64,000 nt of DNA, taken from contig MU859109.1 of NCBI GenBank assembly GCA_033297205.1, positions 62,001 to 126,000 on the forward strand, given 5' to 3'. This DNA comes from Pseudoneurospora amorphoporcata. Lineage: Eukaryota; Ascomycota; Sordariomycetes; Sordariales; Sordariaceae. This document shows positions 9,364 through 23,006 of the stretch, piece after piece; positions within the stretch are counted from its first letter, which is position 1, and every line of letters begins with the position of its first letter. Both the position numbers and the translations under genes were made by a program. The notes below the pieces were generated by a model. It saw nothing but the letters and a program-made list of their open reading frames with translations. It did no database searches and was not told the origin of the DNA.

Positions 9364-12300
9364 TTTTGTTGGTTGGTTCTTGGTTGGTTAGTTTGTGAGA
9401 GGATATTGGTTTGAGCTGGGTAGGTTTGAAGACGGTGTGGGTTTCAAACGGCGCTCTTAAGTATATGAGATTGCGATGGTTGTAGATGTCTAACCTTACG
9501 ATTTTATGAATCATCCATCGGGATCAGGTACGTAAACTGATCCATCATGTACAATGAGAAGTCATGATTAAGATGCCAACAATCAATATGCCCCGTTTGT
9601 CTTCCCCCTGTTGGATCATGGTCGTCGATACTAATGTGTCACGAAACTCTGAATTTCTCTTGTGCTGAGGACTTCGGTGTGTTCAGGAAGTACTCCCGTT
9701 GGGTCGATATTATCAGTTGAGATGGAAATAATCGTCGTACTATATTCCACGAGACAGATACTCGGTGACTTCGTCATATCCAAGCACAGAACCTGGAAGA
9801 CACACGCATGCTAAAAAAAATAAAATCAATGATTCATGGCTATTTCTCGCTGTATCTGTCGTGCCTGCCTGCCTGCCCTTCTCTTTATCTAATAGAAGTG
9901 CAGTGACGCTCCACGAAAGATAAAAAAAAAAGAAAAAGGGAAAGAACGACGAGCAACCAGATGTGTCACGCAATGCGTAGCTACTGCAGTTGCGTCCCAT
10001 TCTCTCACAGTAACAGAACCGCTCAAGGTAGGTACGTAGGTACCTAAGAAGTACGCTGCGAAGGGAAATTTCCCATGCGTGGAACTTAAACCGAGTGTTG
10101 ATACCTCTGGCGTTGTTAAGTAGTTTGGACGTGAGAGGACAACTGAACCAACGACTTCAAAAGGCCAACTCGATGTCATAATACTAAAGCGACGGTAATG
10201 GTGTGACCAAACCTTTGACCACAAAAAACTGGTGCAAATATCGCAGAAATGAGATCAAGTTCATATTCGCCGGACTCTTAAGATCTCGGTTGCTGACGAT
10301 CGACTGTCTTCCAAGATCTTGCCTGCCGTGATAGAGAGCTGATCTTCCCCAATCAGATTTACAAGGCTCATCGGGATGATACTCCTACCTAGGTACCTGT
10401 AGGTATCGACACGCGAGGATTATAAACACTGAATGAATGCATGCAGTTTCATCATCTCTTGTGGTGACTAATGGCATATTTCTGGTGTGTCAAAACGTTA
10501 AGCTTCGCTACAATACAATACTGGTTTGTTTGTTAGTTTGGTTCTTCGGGCAAGGGTTGAGCAGGGGAGATTTAGAGCTCTCATTGGCCTTCAAAAAGAG
10601 AAATTGGCCTCCGTTTGAAGCATCATGGGACAATGGCAAGGGTTAAAAACGCCACAGAAGCCTCTTATGCCTCTTTCCATCTTCATTCAAGGCCTCCAAG
10701 ACAGAAAGATATAAGAGAGTAGTCCCCTCTGCGGCACCCGTCCGCTCGAAGCCTGAATTCTTTTCTACTTTTAGTAGTTCGAGAGTGGAAATGGCGTTTT
10801 TTGTACCAGACTAACAAACAAACCAGGGTTAGATTGTACAGAGGTAGGAAGAGGATGTTAAGTATCATGACCCTCCCTCCTTGCCCTGGTCTCGCTTCTC
10901 ATTTACCGAGCTCACCGAGTTCACCGACTCACCGAAGATAACCGAAAACAACTTCAAACCCACCTCGGCCCGATCCCGGATCTCCGAGCTTGTAGGCCAG
11001 TTTCGCTTACGGATTACGGTTGCGGTTGCGGCGCCAATGCCACCCATACTGTATGTAGTGTAACCTGACCTGACCTGAGTGACTCCACGATCTTGACGGA
11101 GTTTCGTATGCTAGGTTCGTATCACATGGGCTGGTGGTATACATAGTAGCCTCATTTTTTCTCTCTTTTGTGCTTTTCCCTTTTTTTAGAATTTTAGCAT
11201 TTCGAGGACAGGTACATATGTACATATCAGAATAGGTATCCAAGGTTTTCTGAGGAGGTTGAGGTAGTTTAGTGTCCCATCATTTGAGAGATCCAGAGAT
11301 TGTAATGTACATACCTCGGTTGATATCGTATGAGACCCATCCCACGCCTCCGCAACTTCGTATTCCAACCACAAGAAAAACCTGGGGTTTCCCTGGTTCG
11401 CTCCGCTAGGCTACCATTTCTGTCTCTTGGCAGTCAAATGGATAAGGCTCGATAGGATATGCAAAATGCAAGAAGGGTTCACCACCGTTTTGGCTGCCTT
11501 TTTTTTGTTCATCCTGCAGTTTGGCGATACCTCCTTTCCTTTTTCCTCCCCTTCCTCAAACAGTGAATTCCGGTTAACCCCCGGAGGACAACCCCGGAGA
11601 ACGCCCATTGGTCGGCCCGCCTCTTTACATTTCCCGTCCATAGACCCGTTGGGTTAGGCCCTAGCCGCCTCGCCTGAAGGATATGAAACTTCAATCACAG
11701 TTTATGTGTGCCTTGGCAATTGTGATCTCGGATACTTATTAGACCACGTTTAGTTGAGCTTACTGTGTACTATGTCCTAGCAACTAGTTGCCAAGACCCC
11801 ATGCTTGAACCCTCCCGCTTGGTTAGTTATGGATAATGATTTTGGTAATCCAAGTGGTCTGAGATATCCCAACAGTAGCTTTTGGTTTTTACGTTTAGCG
11901 CCAACCTACTCCCCTCCCTATCCCCGCACGCTACTAGGTATTTGCACCATACGAAACATCGAATCAAGGTCATGCCATCCAAACTTGTGTGAAGTGGAAG
12001 GGAAGCGCCGGCACTGGCTCCGGATGATCTGGTCTCTATCAGATCAAGATCAGCGCTGACAAGCAAAAGGAGGGGTGGCCAGGCAGAGACCAAAGAAAAA
12101 GGAGAAACCGTGAAGAAAATTCGAATAGTGTATGTACTACATATGTAGTTGGATTGGAGGATTGAGCCTCCCGCGGCAGGCAACGCCCAGCATCCCGATT
12201 CCCGTTGGACGCAATCTTGGCTTGTGCTCCGACTCGGAGCAAAGGAGCACACCCCTGGGTCTTTTGATCCTTTGATCCTTTGAATTTTTGGGGACGAGGG

Positions 12301-15300
12301 GTTGGTCGCTTCCGCTTGGAGCCCATGGCACTTGGTCCCTGCAGTTGAAGGATGGGTGGCTCGGGTGGGTGGAACATTCACGGAGAGGTGCGAATAATGT
12401 TTGGTTTCTCTGGGACGATCTTGGAATTTTGATAGGGGTTTGACACAGTAGTAGTGTCCGCAAGTCCGTTTGTTTCACTAACTGGGGCGGAACTATCTCC
12501 TGTGACTGCTCTGAGTGGGTGGTTGCATTTGCAAGAAACGTTTAGAACGGTGATAGTATAGGGTTATGTATGTGTGATTTTCCATTTGATCCCCCACTTA
12601 ACGGACAGAGCGAGCTTCAATTCGCCACTTCAAGGTTACGATTTGGCGCAGATATTAAAGAAACGGATTGATTCGGTTTGCATAGTTTGCAAACCATGTG
12701 GAATGTGGAGGCAGTGGAAAGGATTTGTGCTGGGAACACAGGCCTAATGTAATAACGTTGCCGGTATCCGGCGCGGAAACGAGCAAAAGAAAAAATAATG
12801 AAATTAAGGGTTGGCGGTTGGTTGAATTGCTCGAATCGCGGAAATGGTTGCGAGCCTCGTGCTTCCCTTTGACAAAATAGCACGACCGTAACCCTTGCCT
12901 CAAAGTCACCCACTTGGCGTGTTTGGGTAGGCGAGGTCGCGAGGCGAGGCAGAGGAGAGACAAGAATGGATATTAGTTTTCAGGGTCTTTGAGAACTTTC
13001 GGAAAGGGAAAAAAAAAAAAAAAAAGAAAAAACCACAGACAAAGTGATGAACATCTCCGGTTTCCCCGATTTGGGCATCCTTGGCTTGGTGATACGGACC
13101 CGATGCTGGATCTGTCTCCAACTGCATTTTGTATTTTTTATCCCCTTCGACCTCGTTCGGTTCTTGCATTTTCTGGCGGTGCCAAAACAGGCAAGATCTG
13201 ACGTTCAGGAGGTAATCAACACATCAAACAGATGGGTTGATGTGGATGACAATGTCTCTTGATACAAGCAAGCCATGTCGGCTTGGGTTAATGTGAAGTT
13301 GTGTCGCTCTTGTGCCTTAATCACAGGATAAAACAGACGGACGGCCTTATCGCAATTTTGTCGATCATCCTCGACTGTCGATATGGCCTTATTTTTTTCT
13401 TGTGCTCCCTTTCACCCACGCGCTATTCGGCTGACAGGTGGACAAAAGGGGATAAAGAGCAAAAAGAGGTCGAATCTGGATTCGGTGATCGACACTTGCC
13501 ACCTGACCGCTTTTCAGGGTCCTGGGCCACCGGGCCTTGGGGAACAGCCTGTGGAGTTTTGAGTGGTTGCCATGAGCTGCCATGTTGTGTTCTGGACATT
13601 GTGTGGTCTGCGAATGGGAGGCTGACATGGCAGACAGAACAGGACTTTTAAGAGTTCTGGAAGGCCTCAAGTGCGAATACGTACTGTGCCCATGTTGTCG
13701 TCGTCTGGGAGTTGGGATGTCAGCCTCCATTCGGATATCAAGCCGTTTCAGCATCAAAAGGTAAACGCGAAGCGAAACAAAATCCACAAGATTATGCAGT
13801 CATGTGAGAGAAAACCAAGGCTTCCGAACTGCACAAGTAGGGGGATCCTATCAGTGCGTATCAGCTCAAATCCACGTTTTCCTCTTTCGTGCTTGCTTAG
13901 CTGTTAATCATATACTTTAATTTTGACGCGGCTCGACTTACACGAGGCTGGGGGATCGGTCGCCAAACCAGCAAACATACCTTATAGTCGCCCATCTTCA
14001 GCGGCGTTCCAGGGGGATTTACTTGAGGCGTAACGATGTCGCTTTCTCTTGTTGTTACGAAGTCATGATATCTCTCCTTTGATACTTGACATGAGTCGTA
14101 TACACTCCGTAATTTCAAGCGGACGTTCGGACGGTTAGCTCCGTTCGGCGAAGTCGGGTATGATGGCAAATTCAGCTGAAAAAAATGTCAGTGTGTCACG
14201 GTTGCCGCGGTCGTCGTTTTCTGAATCGTATCAAGCTTGTGTTACTGCAACAGGCAAGCCCTGCCATGTCTTGCAGTGGTCTCTGTTTCCACGTCGTTAA
14301 TTCAAGCCTTCACCGCCGCGAATTGCACCTGCAGGAAAAAATTATATATCTTGCTGGCCAGGGTTTGGTCGTGCTGGGTGCCAAATAGTGCCGTCCCAAT
14401 GGCGCCAATGGTACGACCATGTGGTTGGAGATGCCCATGTTGGAGCGAGCTGAAGGCCCAAGCCCAATATAATGGCGGCTTTCGCGAGAAGAGATGGAAG
14501 CCAGGAGTGACGTAGGTGGCTGTCAATACACATGTTGAAACCCGGCAAGCGACAGCCGCTTGCTGGCCAAGACCATGCCGTTATAAGACGAGAGGAAGCT
14601 CCAGGAGCGCTGGGCATCGTCCGGGGCGCCCGTTGAGAAATTCATAGCCTGGGGAAGTCTGGAAAGAGGGGTGTAGGTATTTTGTAGTGTAGTAAAGAAT
14701 GAATAATGGGGTCGCGTGCGCTGCGGATGAACTCGATTTTGATATGTGGTCGATCCGTGCTATGATCTCGATTGGATATTATTAGACTATGCCATGGCAA
14801 TCATTCGAATGTGCGATGGCGAAATTTGCGAATGAAGGGAAGAAAAAGAACCAAGTTTAGTGGATGTGGAATGGAAGGTGTTGGGTGTAGTGATAGTTTA
14901 TTTCTGAAAAAATAAGACTTTTACAGAAATTTCTAGAATATTGAAATTCAGTAAATAACACTAGTGTAAATGATCCGTGCACACAACTCATAATCCCATA
15001 CAACGGTCAACTACTTTTTCAACATTCATTTACTCTATTAATTATTAACGAAACTATACGAAATCGACCGCAATCGATTCGTAGAAGCTCAGAGAGTCCC
15101 CTCACGATACTACCTATTCGAAACGAGGCAATTTATCGCTAATTTGAGATGTGCCCACGCCTTAGCAATCTCGCTGCCCAGGCCAAGTTCAGAACATCAC
15201 TCGTATGCACGAGCATTTCGATGCCTAATGTGCATGGCTCGAGGTTCGTGCACGAAAGAAACATAACGTTTTTTACCTTTCTTTTACTTACTTTACATTA

Positions 15301-17299
15301 CTTTACATTGACCGTGAATTTCCAACCCACCTCTAGTTGGGTGGTTGGCTCTTGCTCTCTTGGTTGGTGTGACGGGGCAATCCTGTGCGAACACTGTGGG
15401 TCTAGCCTCTTTAGGCTTAGTAAACAACGACGAACGCTTCCGAGTTCGACTTGTTCAGTTCCGTTTCGTTCTGCGTCCCGTCTTTGGATGCCCAGCATCG
15501 TCAGTTTTCAGTGGCCTTCAGTTGGGTCGCAATATCAAAGTAGTTGGGCGTTGAAAATGATGGGTTTGTGATTTCCCATCGCCCCCGATATGCCGACGTG
15601 TTCGGTGATGCACCGAGGCTCAAAGTAAGCTGGCTCCCGCATCTGGAACTCCCTTGCCTGCCACAAAGCTGGAACTGCTGGAAGCACACGGTTCCATGCC
15701 GAGATGCGAATGCGAGCTGTGAGCTGCTTTCTCTGGTTCCGCGCACCTCACAAGCTCACCTTGTGATCCCGCGTGGAACGGTGAGATATGTACACTGCAA
15801 AGCATAGTAGCCAACGGTTACCTTGACAAGGGCCGACTGCGACCAGGGGAGCTTTCCACGGCGGTCGTATTTTTGCTCTCGATTGCCCAGCACCTGTTGG
15901 TGCTTCTGGAGTCGAGGTTACCTCCAAAGCTTCAATGATGAATACAGCTGCTGGTGTCCGCTGTTGATATTGAGGTCTTTTCGTAGAGCCGGTTAGCTAC
16001 ACCTGCATCGGAATGCCTTGACTGGCAACTGAAACTTGTTGCGCTGCAGTTAATATCTCGACCTCTGTTCATGTATGTAGTCGACAGAAGGCGACCATGA
16101 AACAATCCGGTCCGTTTCAACGTGATGTCTCGGGGGTCGGTCCTCTGTAGTCCGGATAAGAGATGGTGGCGTTGAGCAACCCCGCAAACCGTTTCAGGCG
16201 AGCTAGTTACCGTATTGAGATATGTACCGCCAACCATTGATCTCCATGGCACCGCTCCATCGTTTTGTTGATGGGAGATCAGTGCGTCCCTATGGTCTTA
16301 CTGGCGATTCCGTGACATGCCCAGCCGGCCAGATGCGCAATAGAGGCAAAAAACGGGTTTCTTTCAGTACCAGGCATGATCTGATTGCCTTGACTGCTGA
16401 GACCGGCCGGCTACCGCAACCCCAAGTCGCACAGTAGAGTGTCTCGTGCAAGGCGCCATGTGTGCCATCGTGTCCGTCCATGGGTGCCATCTGCCAGCTG
16501 CCTGACCTGAGTGGCCACAGTAAGGTGGCCTAACGTTTTCCACAGAACTGGTTGCGTTGGGTCCCTTTTAGTCCCCATTTGGGATCGAGGTCCGGACCCG
16601 AGATGGGAAACGTGAGTTGAGCATGGTGTTTGGCGGTAAATGTCAGCTATGGCCCCTGAAATTCCGAGGTTCCGATTTGGGGTTTGTGGCCTTGCGGCTG
16701 AGGGGTGCGCTCTGTCAGGGAGGGGCAGGATTGTGTGGTCGTCCTGATTCCCGGGCGGAAGCTGCTCCCCGTCCTAGCTGCCGGTCTGTGTGCTCGCCGT
16801 CCCTCCGTCTCCGTCAGATCGGGACCACGAGATGGGACGAGTCAGGCTCGAGGTGTGCAGCTGGCGTGTGAACGTGTTGCCGCTCACACTGTCCCAGGTA
16901 CCGACCGTGCCACAACCTAATTCTAGACAGGGCAGGCAGTTCCATTGCCAGTGCCAGGCCGCTGGAGGTAGCCTCTGATACCACCTGCCCGGCACTGGAT
17001 ATTGGAGTCCGGACGGTGGGCGCCGAGTGGCAGGAAGAAAGTGGCTTCCGATAACTTCGATATCAGATGCTCAAGCTCTGACCAAATGTTGACCAAGCTT
17101 GATGAGATGTGTTTACTCTGACCATGAAGACAATGGAATGTGAAGAGATGGGATGGACTCGATGTAGGGTCTGGTGTAGAACGCAAAGCACAGACCAGGG
17201 CCAAGCATCAGCACCAAGAAGCAACTAGATCAACCAAGACGAGTTGCCGTGCAGGAAGCGCAGGGCAGCGCTGATCCCTCCCTTACTGGGCGGCTGGGC
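9364..17299. other. Gene-poor interval upstream of os-1
   Basis: About 8 kb in which I find no coding segment with convincing splice signals and no tRNA or 5S rRNA gene. Open frames up to about 180 codons occur but look random in composition. Landmarks: ACCTAGGTA-type motifs at 10027-10045 and 10384-10407, an A-run at 13011-13025, a marked AT-rich patch at about 14886-15075, and GT/TC-rich segments around 15250-15370. Base composition otherwise stays near the genome norm, so it does not resemble a heavily RIP-mutated transposon relic. It could hold a long non-coding transcript or distal os-1 control elements. Confidence 0.45.
14886..15075. other. AT-rich patch
   Basis: A roughly 190-base segment is much richer in A/T than its flanks, with TTTCTGAAAAAATAAG and ATTAATTATTAACG stretches. 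It is too short and lacks terminal repeats to be called a transposon. It may be a small degenerate insertion or a nucleosome-depleted site. Confidence 0.4.
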
Positions 17300-18895
17300 C
17301 GGCAAACCCCACCAGCCCACCTCCCATCCCGTCTCTCACTGCGTGCCTCTTGTCTGTTGTGCTGTGATTGAAAGCAAACTGAAGAGCCAAAGAGGAAGAA
17401 GAGACTGACTGGAGAGGTTTCCGTCTCTTTTGACTTTTTGGACTTTTGGTGTTTTAGGTTGCCTTGGCCAGCAGCACTGCAGTCTGTTCTCCAACAACAG
17501 ACCCCACAGGCTCCTCAAAACCTAAGGTAGCTTTGTTCCGCCCTCCACCCAATATCCTTGTTGGCCATCCTGGGTCCTGTCTCCTCCTCGTCCCATCCGT
17601 TTTTCCTTTCTCAGATCTCTCAAACGAACCTGAAGCCTTTCCGCAGTTTACCTGAACGCTCCGTCCACAGCACACTGTGCAAAAGTCTCCGTCAACCACG
17701 ACCTTCCTAGACACTCAACAACTCCCGTCTACGACAAAGTGAAAAAAGAGAGAAACCGGCCCTAGGGAATGAAGAGAGTGTGAGGCGATAGGCATAGCAA
17801 TTTGGGAACGAAAACTGAAAAAGAACAGAAACCGACCTCCACTAGAAACTAGCTAAACGGCACCCAAACCCCATACACGAGCCGTCCAGCCATTCAACGC
17901 TCAGCGCCCACCCCTGGCCCGGTCCCACGGCACTAGAGGTAACAGCGCCCTGCTGCGGTCCTGACGAGTCTGTCTCCAGTCCCGTTCCAGTCCCGTCCAC
18001 CAAGAGCCAGTGATCTGATCCCATCCGGCCCAGTCTCTCCAGGTCAGCCAGTCGAGAGCCACAGTCCCAAGTCCAGGGCAGGCACCGCTCGATATCTCTC
18101 CTCTTTCTCCGCCTCACTCTCCCAACCTGGCCACACCACCACACGGGCTCGTTCAACCGGAATCCCAGCCCACCACAAACCACCCCGAGGAGCCAGGCCC
18201 AGCAGACAGTTCGGTTCCAGTCCGCAGTCCACAGTCGTCCCAGGTCAACACAGACTGAAGAAGCCTGAAGGGAAACAGCCAGGACTAGACAACCGACCGC
18301 TGTCGCTGTCCCCAGCCCAGTCACCAAGCGCTACCTAGCCACGGAGAAAAAGCGACCAAAAGAGGCAAACAAAATCTCCTACTACTACTAGCACCGAGGC
18401 GCACCATCGAGTCTCCTCCGAGCCTGAAGCCTCAGTCAGCTCAGCTCCTTCGCTCTCCTTTTCGCGACACAATCCTTTTGAAAAAACACCATTCCCACCC
18501 ATCGCGGGATCCAACCGTCCACAAACAGTGAGCCCACCCCCAACAGCACTGTCCTTTTCATCTGAAACCTGAACTTCCTCAAATCCCCTACGCACGCGCT
18601 GCATTATTCACCTTGCTGACGGTGCCCTGCTTCAAGACCACAAACCCGACGTCACATCAACCTACCCAACCAGCCGCAACCCAGAGACCAGAGGTTGATT
18701 CCACGCCGCTCCCTCTCCTCTCGAGTCGACTTCCCATCTCGATTCAATTGAACGCGCCTTATCATTACACCCGCAAACCCCCATGAAGTCGCAAGCGTCG
18801 ATTGTTACCCGTTAGCATCCGCGCCTTGCCCGACTGCGTTTCCTGCTTTATTTCGTCCAAAGGCTCACGGCGCCAAACGGCCGTAGCCCAATATC
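17300..18895 (+). promoter_or_regulatory. os-1: Probable os-1 promoter and long 5' leader
   Basis: Upstream of the os-1 ATG the plus strand becomes C-, A- and CT-rich (CCAGTCC, CCACC, TCTCC tracts) and purine- or pyrimidine-biased for more than 1 kb, typical of long Neurospora 5' leaders. Open frames on the minus strand here are by-products of that composition. The transcription start cannot be placed by eye. Confidence 0.4.
18783..18815 (+). promoter_or_regulatory. Upstream ORF in the os-1 leader
   Basis: An ATG 113 nt before the os-1 start opens a 10-codon reading frame (MKSQASIVTR, then TAG). It does not overlap the main frame. If the leader includes it, scanning ribosomes would have to reinitiate, which could dampen os-1 translation. 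Confidence 0.5.
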
Positions 18896-21800
18896 ATGAC
18901 TGACGGCCCAACTCTCGCAGCGATTGCTGCTCTCGTCAAATCCTTAGCCGTCGACCCGGCTACTACCCAGACTTCTGGACTTCGCCCGAGCACTCATGTC
19001 AGGCTTCCCGGTCCCTATACCCGTGAGAAGGGGGACTTGGAGCGAGAGCTCTCCGCTCTCGTTGTCCGTATAGAGCAGCTGGAGACCGCCGCTATCGCTG
19101 CCACCCCTCCAGTTATGCCCGACACACCAAATGCGACACCCGATGCGCTGTTTTCAGAGGCCGCCCTTTCGCCAACGTCCGAAACGCCTGATGCTCGCTA
19201 CCCCGCTCCGCTACCGCGGATTGGCTTCATTGATGAGGCCCTTGAGGGTCTCCGCGAACATGTCGACGACCAGTCCAAGCTCCTTGACAGCCAGCGTCAG
19301 GAGCTCGCTGGTGTTAACGCACAGCTGATTGAGCAAAAGCAACTTCAGGAAAAGGCTCTTGCTATTATTGAACAGGAACGGGTTGCTACCCTCGAGCGGG
19401 AACTCTGGAAGCACCAAAAGGCCAATGAGGCCTTCCAAAAGGCTCTCCGAGAAATTGGTGAGATTGTCACTGCCGTCGCCAGGGGTGATTTGTCCAAGAA
19501 GGTCCGGATGAACTCGGTGGAAATGGACCCGGAAATTACCACTTTCAAGCGCACGATAAACACAATGATGGACCAGTTGCAAGTCTTTTCCTCCGAAGTC
19601 TCGCGTGTCGCTCGTGAAGTCGGAACCGAGGGTATTCTCGGTGGCCAGGCTCAGATCGAAGGCGTTGACGGCACCTGGAAGGAACTTACAGACAACGGTA
19701 TGTTTCATCCCATCTTTACAACCGCAGCGGCCCACTTACTGACCATCATCTAGTCAACGTCATGGCCCAGAATCTTACCGACCAAGTGCGAGAGATCGCT
19801 TCCGTAACGACTGCTGTCGCCCATGGCGATCTTACCAAGAAGATTGAGCGTCCCGCCAAGGGTGAAATACTTCAACTCCAACAAACCATTAACACAATGG
19901 TGGATCAGCTACGGACTTTTGCCTCTGAAGTTACACGTGTCGCCAGAGATGTCGGTACCGAGGGTATCCTCGGTGGTCAAGCCGACGTTGAAGGAGTACA
20001 GGGCATGTGGAACGAACTAACGGTTAATGTGAACGCCATGGCAAACAATCTAACAACCCAAGTCAGAGATATCATCAAGGTTACTACCGCTGTCGCCAAG
20101 GGTGACCTTACACAAAAAGTACAAGCTGAATGCCGCGGCGAGATTTTCGAACTGAAGAAGACTATCAACTCTATGGTGGACCAACTACAACAATTTGCTC
20201 GCGAAGTCACAAAGATCGCCAGGGAAGTCGGAACCGAAGGAAGACTGGGTGGCCAGGCCACCGTTCACGATGTCCAGGGTACTTGGAGAGACCTCACCGA
20301 AAACGTCAACGGCATGGCCATGAATTTAACCACACAAGTGCGAGAAATCGCAAAAGTTACTACAGCCGTCGCCAAGGGTGATTTGACCAAGAAGATTGGG
20401 GTCGAGGTCCAGGGTGAGATCTTGGATTTGAAGAACACTATCAACACCATGGTTGACCGTCTTGGCACTTTCGCTTTCGAGGTCAGCAAGGTCGCCAGGG
20501 AAGTCGGCACCGATGGCACCCTGGGCGGTCAGGCCCAGGTCGACAACGTCGAGGGCAAGTGGAAGGACCTCACAGAGAACGTCAACACCATGGCCAGCAA
20601 CCTTACATCTCAGGTAAGCTCCTATTGTCCTTTACAGCGTGTGCTTTATGCTAACTTTAACAGGTCCGTGGGATCTCTACTGTCACACAAGCCATTGCCA
20701 ATGGTGATATGAGCCGCAAGATCGAGGTTGAAGCCAAGGGAGAGATACTCATACTCAAGGAGACTATCAACAACATGGTTGACCGGCTTTCCATTTTCTG
20801 TAACGAGGTGCAGAGAGTCGCAAAGGATGTCGGTGTCGACGGTATCATGGGAGGGCAAGCCGACGTTGCTGGCCTGAAGGGCAGGTGGAAAGAAATTACC
20901 ACCGATGTCAACACAATGGCGAACAACTTGGTAAGTTTTGCTACTAGCACTATTGAACAGCGCCTTTTGCTAACCCCGTTTACAGACGGCCCAGGTGAGA
21001 GCTTTCGGCGACATTACAAACGCGGCAACAGACGGGGACTTTACAAAACTCGTCGAGGTAGAAGCCTCAGGCGAGATGGACGAACTCAAAAAGAAGATCA
21101 ACCAGATGGTCTACAATTTGAGGGACAGTATCCAACGTAATACCCAGGCCAGGGAAGCCGCCGAACTGGCCAATAAGACCAAGTCCGAGTTTTTGGCGAA
21201 TATGTCCCACGAAATACGAACACCCATGAACGGCATCATCGGCATGACACAACTCACTCTCGATACTGACCTGACACAGTATCAGAGAGAAATGCTCAAC
21301 ATTGTCAACTCTCTGGCCAACAGCTTACTGACCATCATCGACGATATTCTGGATCTGTCCAAGATCGAAGCTAGGCGTATGGTCATCGAAGAGATTCCTT
21401 ATACGTTACGTGGCACCGTCTTCAACGCGCTCAAAACGCTCGCAGTCAAAGCAAACGAGAAGTTCTTGGATCTCACATATCGTGTCGACAGTTCTGTACC
21501 CGACCACGTTGTTGGTGATTCCTTCAGGTTGCGCCAGATTATTCTCAACCTTGTTGGCAATGCTATCAAGTTCACTGAGCATGGTGAAGTCAGCCTTACC
21601 ATCCAGAAGGCCTCCTCAGTACAGTGTGCTACCGATGAGTACGCTATCGAGTTTGTCGTTTCCGATACTGGTATCGGTATTCCGTCGGACAAGCTGGATC
21701 TTATCTTCGACACTTTCCAGCAGGCCGATGGTTCAATGACCCGCAAGTTCGGCGGTACTGGTCTCGGTCTCTCCATCTCGAAGCGTCTCGTCAACCTCAT

Positions 21801-23006
21801 GGGTGGTGACGTGTGGGTGAAGAGTGAATATGGTAAGGGTAGCAAGTTCTACTTCACTTGCGTGGTCCGCTTGGCCAACGACGATATCGCATTAATCGCC
21901 AAGCAGCTCAGCCCTTACAAGGGTCACCAGGTCCTGTTCATCGACAAGGGTCGCACTGGACATGGTCCTGAGATCGCCAAGATGCTCCGCGGCATGGGTC
22001 TCGTCCCCATCGTTGTCGACTCGGAGAGGGGTCCTGCGCTTGAGAAGGCCAAAGCCGCCGGCCAATCGCCCTACGACGTTATTATTGTGGACTCGATTGA
22101 GGACGCTAGGCGCTTGCGGTCTGTTGATGACTTTAAGTACCTTCCGATCGTCTTGCTAGCACCTGTCGTTCACGTCTCGCTGAAGTCTTGCCTTGACTTG
22201 GGTATTACGTCGTACATGACGACGCCTTGTCAACTCATCGACCTCGGTAACGGCATGGTTCCTGCTCTGGAGAACAGGGCCACGCCGTCGCTGGCGGACA
22301 ACACCAGGTCTTTCGAGATCTTGCTTGCCGAAGACAACACTGTCAACCAGAGGTTAGCAGTCAAGATCCTGGAGAAGTACCACCACGTTGTCACCGTGGT
22401 TGGTAACGGTGAGGAGGCTGTTGATGCCGTCAAGAGGAAGAAGTTTGATGTCATTCTTATGGACGTCCAGATGCCTATCATGGTAAGTTGAAGCCGCCGT
22501 CGTGATAAGAACCCCTGATGCTGATGGTTTTATAGGGCGGTTTCGAAGCCACGGCCAAGATTCGCGAGTACGAGCGCAGCCTCGGCAGCCAGCGCACACC
22601 CATCATTGCCCTCACGGCCCACGCCATGATGGGTGACAGAGAGAAGTGTATCCAGGCGCAGATGGACGAGTACCTGTCCAAGCCGCTGCAGCAGAACCAT
22701 CTAATCCAGACCATTCTCAAGTGTGCGACGCTCGGCGGGCAACTGCTCGAGAAGAACCGGGAGCGCGAGCTCACTCGCGCCGCCGACGCCGTAACAGGCG
22801 GTCGCCGCGACAACGGCATGTACTCTGCCAGCCAAGCCGCGCAGCACGCAGCGCTCCGCCCACCCCTCGCCACCAGGGCCATCACGGCCGCCGACAGCCT
22901 CGTCTCCAATCTGGAGAGCCCGTCCATCGTGACGGCGGACAAGGAGGATCCTCTGAGCAGGGCACGTTCAAGCCTCTCCGAACCTAACATCCATGCTGCA
23001 AGCTAA
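18896..23006 (+). CDS. os-1: OS-1/NIK-1 group III hybrid histidine kinase
   Basis: Cytoplasmic osmosensing hybrid histidine kinase feeding the HPT-1/RRG-1 to OS-4/OS-5/OS-2 MAP kinase relay; it is required for phenylpyrrole and dicarboximide fungicide action. Model: join(18896..19697,19754..20613,20664..20930,20986..22482,22536..23006), exactly 1298 residues, the length I recall for Neurospora NIK-1. After an N-terminal region with a coiled coil come tandem ~92-residue HAMP units from about residue 181 to 700 (repeated VTTAVAKGDL, NTMVDQL, EVGTEGxLGGQA, GTWKDLTENVN). Next are HisKA with phospho-acceptor His718 (NMSHEIRTPMNG), HATPase (NLVGNAIKF, DTGIGIP, GGTGLGLSIS) and a receiver with Asp1136 (VILMDVQMPIM). 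There is no membrane segment. All four introns are 50-56 nt. Intron 4 splits the receiver just after the phospho-acceptor loop. Start context and N-terminus (MTDGPTLAAIAALVKSL) match the known protein. Confidence 0.97.

Noticed and set aside
17842..18327. 161-codon minus-strand frame
   Set aside because: A by-product of the C-rich os-1 leader; its Trp/Gly-rich composition is not protein-like.
9364..18895. Dispersed 5S rRNA gene, or RIP-mutated retrotransposon relic, in the gene desert
   Set aside because: No segment matching the Neurospora 5S sequence I know was found, and base composition is not strongly AT-shifted apart from a ~190-base patch.
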